Shown one piece after another: positions 32,956 to 43,384 of a DNA stretch of 64,000 nucleotides. The notes beneath the pieces are model-generated. The model searched no databases. It was not told the DNA's origin and saw only the letters and a program-made list of their open reading frames with translations. The DNA is taken from the NCBI GenBank assembly GCA_036346275.1, contig JAYEVK010000407.1:1-64000 (forward strand), read 5' to 3'. The stretch comes from Otatea glauca. Lineage: Eukaryota; Streptophyta; Magnoliopsida; Poales; Poaceae. Made by a program: the position numbers and the translations under genes. Position 1 is the stretch's first letter, and every line of letters starts with the position of its first letter.

Positions 32956-34620
32956 CTATTCGACCACAAAGTCAGCAAGCGCCTGCGACTTGATGGTGGA
33001 GCGCGCCACGAACTGAATATCGAATTCGGCTAACTCCATGTCCCATTTGGCGATGTGGCCTCCTACCTCCAGGTTCCTTAAGATCTCGCCAAGCGAAAAC
33101 CCACTCGGGATGACCACGGCATGCGCCGGAAAGTAATGCCGGAGCTTGCGCGAGGCCATGAAGAGGGCATAGAGCAGCTTCTGGACCTGGGGGTAGCACT
33201 CCTTTGGCCCATGGAGCACTTCGGTGACGTAGTAGATCGGCTGCGGCCGACCATCGCGCTCGGCTGCTGCCGACCATCGCGCTCGGCCATCAGGACAGCG
33301 CTGAAGGCTTGCGCTGTGGCCGCTAGGTAGAGCAGCAGCGTCTCGTCCGGGTGCGGGATCGTGAGCAGTGGGCGGCTGAAGAGGTATGATTTCAGCTCGT
33401 CGAAGGACCGCTGGGCTTCCGGGGTCCATTCGAAACCACGATGTTGGCGCAAGGCGTTGAAGAACGGCAGCCCGCGCTCCCCGAGTCTTGATATGAATCG
33501 GCTGAGGGCAGCTACACGGCCGGTGTGGCATTGAACCTGCTTTGTAGATGCTGGGGCGGCCATTTTCTCGATCGCTTCGATCTTTTGTAGGTTCGGGCCT
33601 ACGCCCGAGCCCCCGATCATGTAGCCGAGCACTTTTCCCGAGGTTGCACCGAAGACGCACTTCTCGGGGTTGAGCTTGACTCCATGCTTGTTCAGGTTGG
33701 CAAAGATCTCCACGAGGTCGTTGACATGGTCGGCTTTGAAGGAGCTCTTGACGATGATGTCATCAACGTTGCCCCGGCGTTGCGGAGGCCGAACGACATA
33801 GTGGTGAAGCAGAATGTTCCGAACGGCCTTGATGAAGGCCGTCTTGTCCTCGTCGCCCGCCGCGAGCTTGACCTCGTGGTAGTCAGAGTAGGCGTCGAGG
33901 AAACTCATCATATTGGCATTGGCGGTGGAGTCCATGATCTGATCTATACGCGGGAGAGGGAAGTTATCCTTCGGGCATGCCGAATTCAAACCCATGTGGT
34001 CGACACACATCCTCCACTTTTTGCCTTTCTTTTGTACAATTACAGGGTTGGCCAGCCATTCGGAGTAATCGACCTCACGAATGAAGCTGGCCTTTATGAG
34101 TTTGTCGAGATGCTCCCTGATTATCGCTACCTTTTCGGGGGAGAAACGTCGTAACTTCTGGCGCACGGGCCTGCATCCAGGCCTCGTTTGTAATTTGTGC
34201 TCGATCACCTCCCTCAGGACCCCAGGCATGTCTGCCAGTTCCCATGCGAATATGCTTTTGTTGCTGCGGACGAAGGTGACGAGCTCGAGCTCCTATTTTG
34301 GGTCGAGCTAGGCGGCGAGGTGGACAAATTTGTCCAGGTCCTCCTCCTTGAGCCGCACGGTCTTGGTCGGGCCGTCGGGCTGGATCGCCGTTTTTCGGCG
34401 GGCGTCCTTCTGTGCCGCCTTGGGGCCCCGCCGAGAGAGCATGCCCGCGATCGCGAGGGCCTTCTCTTCACAACAGTGCGCCATTTTGAGGTCGCCTCGG
34501 ACGGTTATGATGCCCTGGGGCCCAGGGAGTTTCATGCAACGGTGGCCGTAATGGTTCGCCTCCATAAACTTGATCAAAGCCGGTCGCTCGAGGATGGCGT
34601 TGTAGGGTAGATCGCCATCT
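32956..34620 (-). pseudogene. pol: Reverse transcriptase and first RNase H, internal deletion
   Basis: It starts with a protease remnant (YNAILERPALIKFMEANHYG, about 34610-34550), then ELADMPGVLREVIEHKL, and the reverse transcriptase palm: GKKWRMCVDHMGLNSACPKD, FPLPRIDQIMDSTA, SFLDAYSDYHEVKLA. The stretch that should join SFGLRNAGAT to the catalytic YVDD is missing: NAGAT is directly followed by VDDIIVKSS in another frame (about 33755-33790), a loss of roughly 25-30 residues, and the Tyr of YVDD reads as Asn. Then come GVKLNPEKCVFG and the connection domain. The first RNase H (33330-32956) ends WDMELAEFDIQFVARSTIKS with a stop after ALADFVVE. Confidence 0.88.
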
Positions 34621-35251
34621 ACGACCCCGAAGCTTGATACACAGTGCGCGCGACGCTTTTGAGCTCGTGCCGGGATTGGTATGCAGACGAACCGCCGAAG
34701 ATCATATCAACGCGATGGTCGCCCTGCTGGAACTCCAGGTCAAGGCCCTCTGGCCCCTCACGGGCGCCGCCTTCGTCGGGCAACTTGCCATCCTTCGGGA
34801 GCGTGGGCATCTCCCCACGCCCATCGTAGAAGGCGTTCAGCTTGAACTGCCATGCCCTACAGCCCCTCAGGTCGTGGCCGACGGCCTGGTGGAACAGACA
34901 AAATTTGTCCGGGTCGTACCCGGGCCCAGCATCGTTGGCGGGAGGCTGGACGTCACCTCGCTGGAGATTGGCCCGACAATGCCTCGTGGCGCGGGCGCGA
35001 CGCTTCTGGTTGGCCGATTTGGCCGACGGGCGTTGCGGTGACCACGCCGGGCCGAGGTTCATCGTGGTCAGGTTGCCGCACCTCCATCACGTCGTGCCAG
35101 GCGTCGGCTGCGGCGGGCCACCAGCATCGCGGTGACCTTGCCCTTGCTTTTTGACGTGCGGGTCCGGGCCAGCAGCCTTGGCGACAGACGGCCCGGGCTC
35201 GCCTGGAATGCGGCCGAGCTTACCCTGGTCGTAGTCGCGCTTCCAGCGGAC
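34619..35251 (-). pseudogene. gag: Gag C-terminus joined to pol by a protease deletion
   Basis: The minus strand reads a basic region, then a zinc-knuckle-like stretch (CLFHQAVGHDLRGCRAWQ) and MIFGGSSAYQSRHELKSVAR, the usual lead-in to the aspartic protease. The next residues are already those of the protease end (YNAILERP). The catalytic D-S/T-G part, normally about 100 residues, is absent and the junction near 34630 also changes frame. The N-terminal gag domain and 5' LTR are cut off at 35251. Confidence 0.8.
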
Positions 35252-36433
35252 TGTAAGGACCCGAATCCACTGATTCGAACCCACTGTGTTTACCGCACTA
35301 GTCCCAGGATCAACGCTAGTGCACACAGCTCAACATTGGTACATATCACATCATACTCAACGATAATAAAATAATACTCCATTTATTGATATAGCTAAGT
35401 GTATGATCTTATGACCAACTTACATTATTAAGCCACGCAGGCGAAGACTTGAAATATAAGCTAAGAATTAATCAGCGGAAAATAGAAAACATAGATAGCT
35501 CATCAGTTCACCACAAGCAACTGACAAGGCTCGGACCCTAATGACCCGTGTCCTCCTGGAACTCCTCCTCCAACACAGGTGTAGATTCTTCAACTATTGA
35601 TTATTGTTGTTGGCAAGGGTGAGTACTTAAAGCACTCAACAAGTTGTGCACAGAATGCAATTCTATTTAACTATATGCAAGGCTTATTCCAAAGGATTGT
35701 CTATCATGGCTATTTTGCAATAAGCAGCATTTATGAACAAATACAATAAATAGATCATAAAGACTGTAAAACAAATAACAGTAAATAATAGTTTCAGTAA
35801 TTATCAAGTAAACCAAGTTTCCAATACTAAGTCGATTTCCAACTCCCATGGCACCCTGCCATCGCAATAAGTTTTCCATTTTAATTAAGCTAACCCTTAA
35901 CTATAATTCCCGAGCATTGCTCAATTCCGTGAGCACGGCTATCCGAATAGTTTTACACTCTGCAGAGGTTATGCACTTTACCCACATGATACAACCATAC
36001 ACCACAAAGGCGAGTGATTATAACAAAGCCTTTACAATGCGCTGGCTTAACCCGATACCACCTGCTAAGGTTTCAACACTGGTGGGACTGGTTACCACAT
36101 CCAGGGCCCCCCTCTTGCGCCATGTGAATTACTCCATAACTCGAGAACTCACACCGACCAAGATAGTACCAAAGTTAAGACATTGCAAATTAATCAGCTA
36201 GGCTGTCCCATACCAGACATGTGGTTGCATGATTGACTCAGGTCAAAGGCTTGCAAGGTTAAGTCCTTAGGGTGATCAAGGCAAGACATCCACATACCCT
36301 CTACCCATCGGGCCCACCTTGGCATACTCGCCCCTTGTCACTTGCCCCAATCTAAGTGATTATCACCCAAGTTGATTACCAGGCACCACGTGCCATCAAC
36401 AAATCAATATCGTTGCGTGACATGACTCGCCAC
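35252..36433 (-). repeat. Truncated Tekay-type LTR
   Basis: It starts TGTAAGGACCCGAATCCACT and matches the LTR at 60541-61716 (about nine in ten bases by eye) up to GACATGACTCGCCAC, where similarity stops. On the minus strand this is the 3' end of an LTR (ends CGGTCCTTACA in the complete copy). The remaining ~1.8 kb of the LTR and any internal region are gone. It joins the Tat Gypsy at 35251/35252 and Copia-like LTR DNA at 36433/36434. Confidence 0.85.
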
Positions 36434-37728
36434 TACATGATGACTTCTTCCCGATTTTTTATTTTCTTGGACTCAACCAACTTCACAACTTATGAAAGAT
36501 TGTTAGTCCAACAAACACGGTTGTCTCAATCATTACTTGCACTCCAACAACACATAATGGAAGCCCCCAAGATCGATTGAGCACAACCCAAATCAATTCG
36601 AATGATTAATTGTGTCTTGAGTACTTTGATGCAACTTATGCTTCATTATACTCAAGAACTTTTCGTTTATCCTTAATCAACAAAGAATACTATCAACACA
36701 TGATGAAGCATTTTTGATTGATTGAAGGACAACCGAACTCAATTTAAATTTTATTTAAATTGATATGAGTATATATAACTACACAAGTTTCATATACTCA
36801 ATTTGATGGAAAGTAATGATTCAAATATTATATGAAGTGGTCGAAAGGGATCAGTACATTTTAGTCCATCAACTATAAAATAAACTCCATTGAATATGTG
36901 CATATAAATAATTAAACTTTGGAATCAATATGCACATAATCATTCTTATATAGCATTTGAGTTTATCCTATATTAATCTGAGTATACTTGCAACTACACA
37001 AGTTATATATACTCAAAAGGTTGTTTCAAAGTCTTGATCCTTTATATTATTTGGCAAGAAGACATAGATCAATACTATTAAAACATTAAGTTAAATTATG
37101 AACTCCCCCTAGATGTATGCATTCATGTCATGTATGAAATTTGAAACATAATGCACATCTTAAATGTATAATCAATAGAAAAGTTCATCCTTTTACTTCA
37201 ATCCTAAGTATGCATTAAGATAATAGAGTGAATACGAGTGCATACCTTGGGTTTTCCTTTTTCATCCAAATTTGAGACTAACAAGAATAAATCTCAACAA
37301 AAGAGTTAGTCTCATAAAAAGATGTGTCATTAATTAACAATTGAGACTAATCAATATTATGATTATCAAAAGAGTTAGTCTCAATATTAGATTTGTCATT
37401 AACACCAAAACCAAACTAATGGAGCTTGAACTTTCACCTGTAAAATTTCAAGACTAAACTCAGTCGCATTTGAAAGATATGAAAATGACAAAATCTTTCA
37501 AATGAGATTGATTTTTATCTTCAAATTTTTTATGAATGTAGAATCTCACCTCTTCTATGTATGGTAATTTTTTGAGAAGTTTTCAATCATTTTACAAAAG
37601 CACCAACAAACAAAAATAAAATTTTGTTCATGAAAACCACATGTACAAGTTTTAAAAAATTCTCGAAAAATTATCATAAGTATGGGAGGTGAGATTCTAC
37701 ATTCCAGTAAAATTTGAAGATCAAAATC

Positions 37729-40700
37729 TGTAACAGCCTCAAAAATTATAAAATAAAGAGAAATGAAATAAAAATCTTTTGTGTATTATTTTCGAAATTT
37801 CTGAAATTTTCTGGATTTTCAGTATATTCTTTTGGCTTTTCTTTAATGCAAGAAAGTGAAACAAAGAATATGGTAAATAGAAAATGGTAAAAAGTAAAAA
37901 TGTTAATTCAACAAAAATTTACCAAAGCCACCATAAATATCTGAGGGTTCTCCTCAGCATGCTTAAGGCGGTGGGCAACCTGGATTTATAAAAATATCAA
38001 TTAATCAAAGATAATCATGAGTAAATATCTCAGGGTAAAATGGTAAAACAATTTGGTAAAAATATCTGTAAGTCATCCTGACCCAAAATTTTTATCTTGC
38101 CGACATCAAAACAGTATCAACCTTCAGTAAAAATATCAAGAATTTAATAATTCATTTAATAATTTTAAAAATTCAAAAACAGTGAACAAATAATCTGGAA
38201 AACAGTAATGTCAGAATTTTTAAAATTTAAATAATAATAATTAAAGTCTTTAAATTTTACCGAAGGTGTATAATATTATTTAAAACTACCATAAAAATTT
38301 TGGTAAAATGATTACTTAATTTATATCGCAAATTAAAAGAAAAACCGAATGGGCAATGCAGCAACTGTTGCAATGTCAGAATTTTATAAAAATATGCATG
38401 CATCATAAAATAACTAAAATTTTACAGAAGTATGGTAATTATCTTTCCGACTTATGGTAAAATTTTTATAAAATTTTGCTTTGTTTTGACCGTCAAAAAC
38501 CCCATTTTTATCCCGTTCGGTCGTGAGCCTTCTCCAGAGTTCTTTTCTTGCCGTCGCTGACATGTGGGCCCGGGCTGTCAGCGAGCCAACTCAGCTGACA
38601 GCCACCGCCATCTGGCCCCCGCGTGGCAGCCTCTCGCCCGTGCCTTCTTCTCCCCCTCTCTCTGCCTCTCTCCCGCGCCGACGCAGACCTCTCGGTCTTT
38701 CTCGCGCCTGCGCCCGAACCGCCTCTTCGAGCCTCTATAAAAGCCTCCCCTCGCGTCGCAGCCGACCCAGTTCGCCTCTTGAAAAACCCATTCCGCCGTT
38801 GCTTTGGTCGTCTTCCCTAATTCCGGCAAAAACCGCAAAGAGGGCAAAACTTCAAATCTTCCGCCTCAGTCCGTTCCAACCCAATTCCTTCGACCCAAAG
38901 CTTCCTTGAGCCTCCAGGAACTCGTCCCAAGCCTCGGCCGAAGCCCTTTCTTCCTCGGCTAGCTCCTCCGCCGTGTTCTTCTTCCGCCGCCACCCGCGCA
39001 CGGTGAGAACCCTCCTCTGTCGTTCATTCTTCGAACCAAAGCCAGAAATGGAATCCTTCAAGCTCACTGATGCTCGTAGGGGTGATCTTCAAGCTCGGGA
39101 TAGCTTAGTTTGCAGGTTCGCCGGCCGGCCGTGAGTTCCACCGCCCCTCGCCGGTGCCGACCGCCTTCCCGGCCACCTCCGGTCACCGCGCCACCACCCA
39201 AAGGTGCGCCTTGGTCCGCTGGTGCCTCCGGTGGAATCGATTCCGCCGCCGCGGTGATGGTTCGCCGTCGGCGAGCTCGCCTTGCCACAGCTCTGCTCTG
39301 GGTCACCGCCAAGCGGGCCGGCTGTCACCGCGACGCGCTAAGCGTGCGGTCGCACACGCTGCCATCTGGGCCCGGTCGGTCGATCGCGTCTTGGCCGTCT
39401 TGTGTCGGCCGACATGCGGACCCGCTGTCGACCTCACGCGCACACGCTGGCTGCACAGCATACCAGCCTTGTATGCGCTTAGTCACCGACAGGTGGACCC
39501 GTTTGTCGGCGCCTCGGGAGCGGTTTCGCCCGAAATGGAAAGCGCATTTTCCCCGCGAAAGCGCACTTTCCATTTTCGGCAGTTTTCTGATTTTCAGTGT
39601 TTACTCAAAACCTAGATATTCATTTAGCCATAACTTTTGAATCATTTAACAAAATTTGATGAAATAAATTTCTAAATTCATATAAAATTCAGTAGATTCA
39701 GAATATGCAAAAATATTTCAGAATTGAATTTTATTTGAAATTCGAATTCAAATTCAAAAGAAAGGTTAGAAATATACCATCCATGAAAATTTTGCAAATA
39801 ACCTCCAAATTTAGTAAAATAAATTTTATTAAAATCCAAGTAATCTGAGAAACCAGAATCTATAAAAATACTTAGGGTGTATTATAAGAAAAATTTGAGT
39901 TACAAAATGGGTAGTAAATAATGCCATAATGGTTTAAATAAACTAAATCTTTAAATTGTAAATGGGAACAAATAACTCATGTAATCATTCCTGAATTTGT
40001 GAAATCATTTTATTTGAATATTTCCATCTGATTTCTTTTTGTCCTTATCGAAATTTGGTATTTGTTATATGTCGCCATACGACGTGTAGAATCCGACGAA
40101 ATCGGTGTATTCGACGAACAGGAGTTCGAAGTCGAGGACACTCAACAAGGCAAGCAAACCCCTTTGATCATATTGATCCCAGTTTTATAAATGTTTTCAT
40201 TAAATGTTTTACTGCATACTTTATTTTGTTAAAGTCTGCTATATTTCGGGTAATGGTAATTGTACCAGTAGACTTATAGAACTTCCTTGATAAGTAGGAA
40301 ATTGAGAACCTTGAAAACCCTAGAATAACTTAGACATTATTTAATGTAAATCTGGGTTACTCACATTTAGTGACATGCTTAGCCAAGCTTAAATGAACAT
40401 AAAACTGTGACATGATCAAAGACTTTGGATATGGCATTTAAATGGGTATGACCATTTTTGTGGTTGGTATTTGGTTGGAAAATGAAAATAAAACTATGGT
40501 TTAGATGCGGGCAATTATTGGCAATAGCCGGTTGTGCATGTCTTTGCACGTAGTGTAGGGTGGAGATTATTGCCCGTGTCGGATTAAGGACCGAACTATG
40601 AGTTGTTTTCAGGCCAAGAATATTCATACAACCACAAGTGCTGGTATGGGACAGCTCTAACTTATTAAGTTGTTTAAAACTAGCTTTGCACTTGGAAGGC

Positions 40701-41711
40701 CGGAGTAGTACGAGCTGTTTCTTAATGAATTGCTCGACGGGACGTCCACACCGAGGTGATCATGGATTAAACGTCTACCAATATAACGGTGTACACCATC
40801 CTGTGGGTAGTTCCATCATTTCTATGCTCTGAGTTCTTACACCACAGAATGGGTTTATCGTCACCGTGCTGGTGCAAAGTTAGGTTTAAATAATGTAACA
40901 GTTATAACATGACTCTCTGCGGCACACCAAAGGCAGTGTGCAAATATCGATTGCTCAAAGAGTCAGTCATGTCTTGTGAGGAAAGCTGTATACCTCTGCA
41001 GAGTGTAAAACTAATCGATTAGCCGCGTCCGCGGTCATGGACACTTGGTAAAGTCATCACATAGTTAGCAGTTTTGCTTATTTTCATAAAAGTGGTTTCT
41101 ACCACGTGTTGGTCATTTCCGCTGTGTGCGGAAGGAAATGGTTTTGAGTATGATCAGTATACCCAAACATTCGTGATTTATTGATGCTTACATTCTATCA
41201 CTTTCAATATTAAATTGCTTTTATTTAAATTCCATTTTGCAATCTATTATTTATTTACATTTCAAACCAGCTTTATGCAAATTAACCTTATTAGCCTTTC
41301 ATTGGAACGGCCTGTATGTATCTTAGGATTTGCATAAGTCTTGCGAGTACGTAAGTACTCAACTTGCCAATGTTGATGTTTTTAGGTGAAGAAACAGATT
41401 TCCCCGACGATTCTTACGTTGATGCAGGATACGGGGAATTTAACGATGAATTTATCTAAGGATTTTCCCTTGTCAGTTGCCTGTGGAACAATGGGTTAAA
41501 AAGGCATACTACAAGAAGTTGTCTCCATCTAGATTTTACTTTTGGTATTGTAAAAATAATATGTAGTCTTACTTCCGCTGTGTAATAAAGTTTGTGTATG
41601 ACTGTGATATCAATTTGTATTTGTGCGTACTAGCTACTGATCATGGGACTAGTACTGTATGCACATGGTATCCATTTTTGGTATTTATTTATCAAAAATG
41701 GGGGCCTTACA
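37729..41711 (+). mobile_element. Solo LTR of a Tekay-like Gypsy, 3,983 bp, perfect TSD
   Basis: Starts TGTAACAGCCTCAAAAATTA and ends AAAATGGGGGCCTTACA. The five bases on each side are AAATC (37724-37728 and 41712-41716), and removing the block restores E2 sequence seen elsewhere. The opening TGTAACA and closing CCTTACA, the large size and the internal landmarks shared with the LTRs at 35252 and 60541 (CTCTGCAGAGTGTAAAACTA and AAGTACTCAACTTGCC-type phrases in reverse) place it in the Tekay lineage, but it is a different family. It holds GC-rich DNA around a promoter (38.5-39.5 kb); the long ORFs there are chance frames. No gag or pol. Confidence 0.93.
38734..38744 (+). promoter_or_regulatory. 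TATA box of the solo LTR
   Basis: CTATAAAAGCC in a CT-rich, GC-rich context about 1 kb into the LTR, a normal position for the U3/R promoter of a long LTR. Transcription would run rightward. Confidence 0.6.
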
Positions 41712-43365
41712 AAATCAATCTCATTCGAAAGGTATGAAATTAATAAGCGCTAATTAGTGATGAATAGTAAATTTTTTTCTTTTCATATCTTTCAAATGCA
41801 AGTGAGTTTGGTCATCAAATTTTACAAGGCTGTAGAAGCTTACATTCCCTACGTATAATAATTTTTTGATAATTTTTCAAAACTTATACATATAGTGTTC
41901 ACGGACTTTTACTGCGAAATAGCTGATCTGCGTAGGATTTTCCAATTATACTGTATGGTAGTAATTTTTCAATTATACTGACATGCCTATTGTAAATTTT
42001 TACTATAGTGTATCTGTAATTTTACTATTTTGATCTGTACCCTTTTCCGCAATAGAAATAATCTTGGTACTAACGGGTTAGTGTGTGTATACGAATGAGA
42101 ATGATTTACTATCTTCTATATATTTTACTATTACTACCGAATCAGTTACCGTGATCAACCCAACTAATTAATGTGTTTTGTAGTTTGTATATGAATCTGT
42201 TTCTTCTTTATTTTAGAGATATCTTTTTATTGGTAGCTCGGATTTGCAAATGGTTTTCACCGGTAGCTTACTAACGACTAGAGGAACAAAATATTATAAG
42301 TCTTGCTATTAAAAAACTAATTTTATTGACTGGTAATAGAAGTTACTACATCTACAAAATGAAATTACAACATCTACAATTATTGACTGGTAATAGAAGT
42401 TACTACATCTACAAAATGAAATTACAACATCTACAACATGAAATTACAACATCTACAATATATCCTGCATAGATGAGTCATTTGGCAATAAAGTTCATGA
42501 AAATTATATGTACAAGTTCTGAAAAATTCAAAAAAAATTACCAGTCATTAGGAATGTAAGCTTCTATAACCCTGTAAAATTTGAAAACCAAACCAGATAT
42601 GAAAATTATAAATTTACTATTCATCACTTATTAGCGCTTGTTAATTTCATATCTTTCAAATGATATTGATTTTTGTCTTTAAATTTTGCACGGATGTAGA
42701 ATCTCACCTCCCCTATATATATGGTAATTTTTTAAGAATTTTCAATCAATTTACTAAAGCACCGACAAACAGAAAAAAAATTCTTGTTCGTGAAAACCAC
42801 ATGTACAAGTTTTCAAAAAATCTCAAAAAATTACCATAAGTATGGGAGGTGAGATTCTACATTCGTGAAAATTTGAAGATCAAAATCAATTTCGTTTGAA
42901 AGATATGAAATTAACAAGCAAAAATTAGTGATGAATAGTAAATTTGTTATTTTCATATCTTTCAAATGCAAGTGAGTTTAGTCTTCAAATATTCCAGGGC
43001 TGTAGAAGCTCACATCCCCTACGTACGATAATTTTTTGAAATTTTTAAGAAGTTATACATATAGTTTTCTCAAACTTTTACTACCAAATGGTTTATCTGT
43101 ATAGGAGTTTTTAAATTTTCCAGGGCTGTAGAAGCTACTGGTGAAAACCATTTGCAAATTCGAGCTACCAATAACAAGATATGGCTAAATAAACAAGAAA
43201 TAGATTTATGTACAAACCTGCAATACGTATTAACTAGTTGGGTGACCAATGCATTAACTAATAACTGATTCGGTAGTAATTGCATCTATTGTTCTGTAGT
43301 AAAATGTATTCGTGATTTACTACCGAATGGCTCGGGAGCTATTCTACACCCAGCTATAGAATAGC

Positions 43366-43384
43366 ATTTATATATATATATAAT
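43366..43384. repeat. (TA)n microsatellite between E2 and E3
   Basis: Short run of TA units directly between the terminal hairpins of E2 and E3. Confidence 0.9.

Larger units (their letters stand above)
25151..35251 (-). mobile_element. Tat-type Gypsy retrotransposon, 5' end lost
   Basis: On the minus strand: the gag C-terminus (35251-34619), a deleted protease, reverse transcriptase, an old and a second RNase H, integrase (to 31221), a repeat-rich spacer, an antisense PF04195-type gene and a 3' LTR (25913-25151). The second, well-kept RNase H and the extra gene between integrase and LTR are typical of the Tat lineage. The 5' LTR and gag N-terminus are missing: the sequence stops at 35251, where a Tekay LTR begins. 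Several stops, frameshifts and deletions make it inactive. Confidence 0.88.
23847..37436 (+). mobile_element. Copia-like solo LTR split by nested Gypsy DNA
   Basis: It starts TGTTATAAGATCGAGGATGC and ends GAACTTTCA, in the middle of E2. After removal of 25151-36433 about 2.3 kb remain. The phrases GACTAGAGGGGGGTGAATAG and AACTCCCCCTAGATGTATGC are familiar from long LTRs of grass Copia elements of the SIRE/Maximus type; that lineage call is from memory of such sequences and is tentative. The target duplication is not clean: CAACC lies to the left, and to the right only CC remains before CTGTAAAATT. No gag or pol is left. Confidence 0.6.
23345..43365. mobile_element. Foldback element E2, split by two insertions
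   Basis: E2 consists of 23345-23846, 37437-37728 and 41712-43365, about 2.4 kb when the insertions are taken out. Left end GCTCTAATCTGTGCTTACGC then GCAGATTAGG; right end GCTATTCTACACCCAGCTAT then AGAATAGC: both are hairpins of the E1 type. Continuity across each break is shown by a second internal copy: CTTCTACAACC + CTGTAAAATTTC matches CTTCTATAACCCTGTAAAAT at 42576, and GATCAAAATC + AATCTCATTCGAAAG matches 42880-42905. The interior holds both E1-type modules (CATATCTTTCAAATG) and E3-type modules (ATCTTTTTATTGGTAGCTCG), which links the three elements. Non-coding. Confidence 0.78.

Noticed and set aside
31119..34610. Plus-strand ORFs such as 33684-34154 and 32246-32674
   Set aside because: Antisense shadows of the Gypsy pol, whose minus-strand frames carry reverse transcriptase, RNase H and integrase motifs.
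35252..36433. Helitron or separate repeat family because it occurs twice (also at 60541)
   Set aside because: The copy at 60541 is the end of a complete LTR with polypurine tract and integrase beside it, so both are Tekay LTR sequence.
38523..39640. Several overlapping ORFs of 80-180 codons in GC-rich DNA
   Set aside because: They lie within the solo LTR around its promoter, overlap in all frames, and show no domain. The matching GC-rich part of the other Tekay LTR (62.4-63.1 kb) gives different peptides.
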